64,000 nucleotides of DNA from Natrinema sp. SYSU A 869. Lineage in GTDB: Archaea > Halobacteriota > Halobacteria > Halobacteriales > Natrialbaceae. The notes beneath the pieces are model-generated. The model had not been told where the DNA came from, made no database searches, and was given only the letters and a program-made list of their open reading frames with translations. The first letter of the stretch is position 1. Each line of letters opens with the position of its first letter. This document shows positions 63,381 through 64,000 of this stretch, in pieces. A program made the position numbers and the translations under genes. Location: contig NZ_CP082247.1 of assembly GCF_019879105.1 (NCBI RefSeq), positions 124,001-188,000 of the forward strand. Direction: 5' to 3'.

Positions 63381-64000
63381 TCAGCTCGTCGGAAGCCGCG
63401 CCACGCCACCGCGGTCGCGGTAAGAAATGTACAGCGCGCCATCAGTCGTCGTCACACCGATCCGAGACTCCGCATCGTACCGCCACCGGCGCCTCCCGGT
63501 AGCAGGGTCGTAGGCGGCGAGATCGTTGTCGCTGGCCGCAAAGAGGATCTCACCGGAACGGCCTAGTGCCTCGACTATCCCGCCGATCGAGATGTCTGTT
63601 GTCGTCTCCCATCGCCGGGTCCCATCGAGGGTGAAGGCGTCTAGCCGGATTAGAATGCCACCGTCGGGGTCGTCGACCGAACTCGCAACGAACACACCTT
63701 GTGAGGTCGCCGTCACCGTCTCGAGTTCGTACCCGACGGCCCGGCGCCACCGTATGGTTCCCCCATCGCGCTCGATGGCAACCAGCTCGTCCGAGCGATC
63801 ATCACGGCGGACACGCACGTAGACGTGCTCGCCGAGCCAGATTGGCGGATCAAAGTGGCTAGTCACGTCGCCGTCCACCGCGGTCCGCCACAGGACGTGC
63901 CCATCGCGGACCCGGCGCATCCGCACGGTAGAATTGCGGACCGTCACGATCCGGTCGCCAGCAGCCACGACGTAGGGGTAGCCATTACGAGGTGGCGACT
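63381..64000 (-). CDS. PQQ-type beta-propeller protein (partial)
   Basis: The frame reads through the right window edge. Blades with PQQ-like Trp-docking repeats are visible: VRDGHVLWRTAVDGDV, AIERDGGTIRWRRAVGYE, TLDGTRRWETTTDISIG and DPATGRRRWRYDAE. Such haloarchaeal propellers are usually exported proteins of unknown function. The start is beyond the window, so a signal peptide cannot be judged. Confidence 0.75.
   Translation of the reverse strand, partial: SPPRNGYPYVVAAGDRIVTVRNSTVRMRRVRDGHVLWRTAVDGDVTSHFDPPIWLGEHVYVRVRRDDRSDELVAIERDGGTIRWRRAVGYELETVTATSQGVFVASSVDDPDGGILIRLDAFTLDGTRRWETTTDISIGGIVEALGRSGEILFAASDNDLAAYDPATGRRRWRYDAESRIGVTTTDGALYISYRDRGGVARLPTS

Overview
The window is chromosomal or megaplasmid DNA of a halophilic archaeon (class Halobacteria). 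The evidence is a TATA-binding protein gene, a TFB-like gene, a membrane-anchored LonB protease, very acidic proteins, Tat-type export signals, TATA boxes close to start codons (leaderless genes) and haloarchaeal IS200/IS605, IS6 and IS5 elements. The genus cannot be fixed from the sequence alone.

Layout. 1-4.6 kb: the C-terminal part of an AddB-like nuclease (one frameshift), translationally coupled to an AddA/UvrD-like helicase-nuclease. 4.7-7.1 kb: two PIN-domain toxin-antitoxin modules, each with a visible operator-like repeat, around a decayed IS6-family transposase. 7.3-9.1 kb: an exported metallo-beta-lactamase/lamin-tail lipoprotein coupled to a DUF3006 protein. 9-11.2 kb: two PadR paralogues and transposon debris.

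11.2-28.1 kb is a sugar and sugar-acid catabolic island. One minus-strand cluster holds a DgoD-like dehydratase, a polyol/sugar dehydrogenase, a frameshifted SMP-30 lactonase, an AGE-family isomerase, mannonate dehydratase and a uronate-dehydrogenase-like SDR. A divergent SDR dehydrogenase follows. A second minus-strand operon encodes a sugar ABC transporter (binding protein, two permeases, ATPase), a FucA-type aldolase and a rhamnulokinase-type kinase. A zinc dehydrogenase and an IclR regulator close the island. Deoxysugars and uronic acids, as found together in pectin or ulvan, fit this gene set.

28.2-30.2 kb is a decayed tyrosine integrase split by a complete IS5-type element with an 8-bp target duplication. 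30.3-37.5 kb is a proline-use locus: PutP with a 48-residue accessory protein, proline dehydrogenase, a bat-type activator, P5C dehydrogenase with a 32-residue zinc-ribbon microprotein, and an IclR regulator.

38.3-51 kb mixes host genes with three IS200/IS605-type elements. One of them sits cleanly in a methyltransferase gene between TTAC and TCAA boundary motifs. A TetR/MATE efflux locus carries a shared 14-bp palindromic operator at several places. 50.9-55.7 kb holds a TFB-like factor without a zinc ribbon, LonB and a luciferase-like oxidoreductase. 55.7-63.4 kb is a decaying redox region: fragments of DsrE, DUF302 and thioredoxin reductase, an old IS605 copy and palindromes, among intact TBP, methyltransferase, thioredoxin and a Tat-exported cupredoxin. 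The window ends inside a PQQ-type beta-propeller gene.

The most unusual signals are: paired perfect hairpins inserted into three different transposon remnants; a frameshift in an IS200 TnpA explained by a templated quasi-palindrome conversion; and the TetR-type operator family, including one orphan copy.
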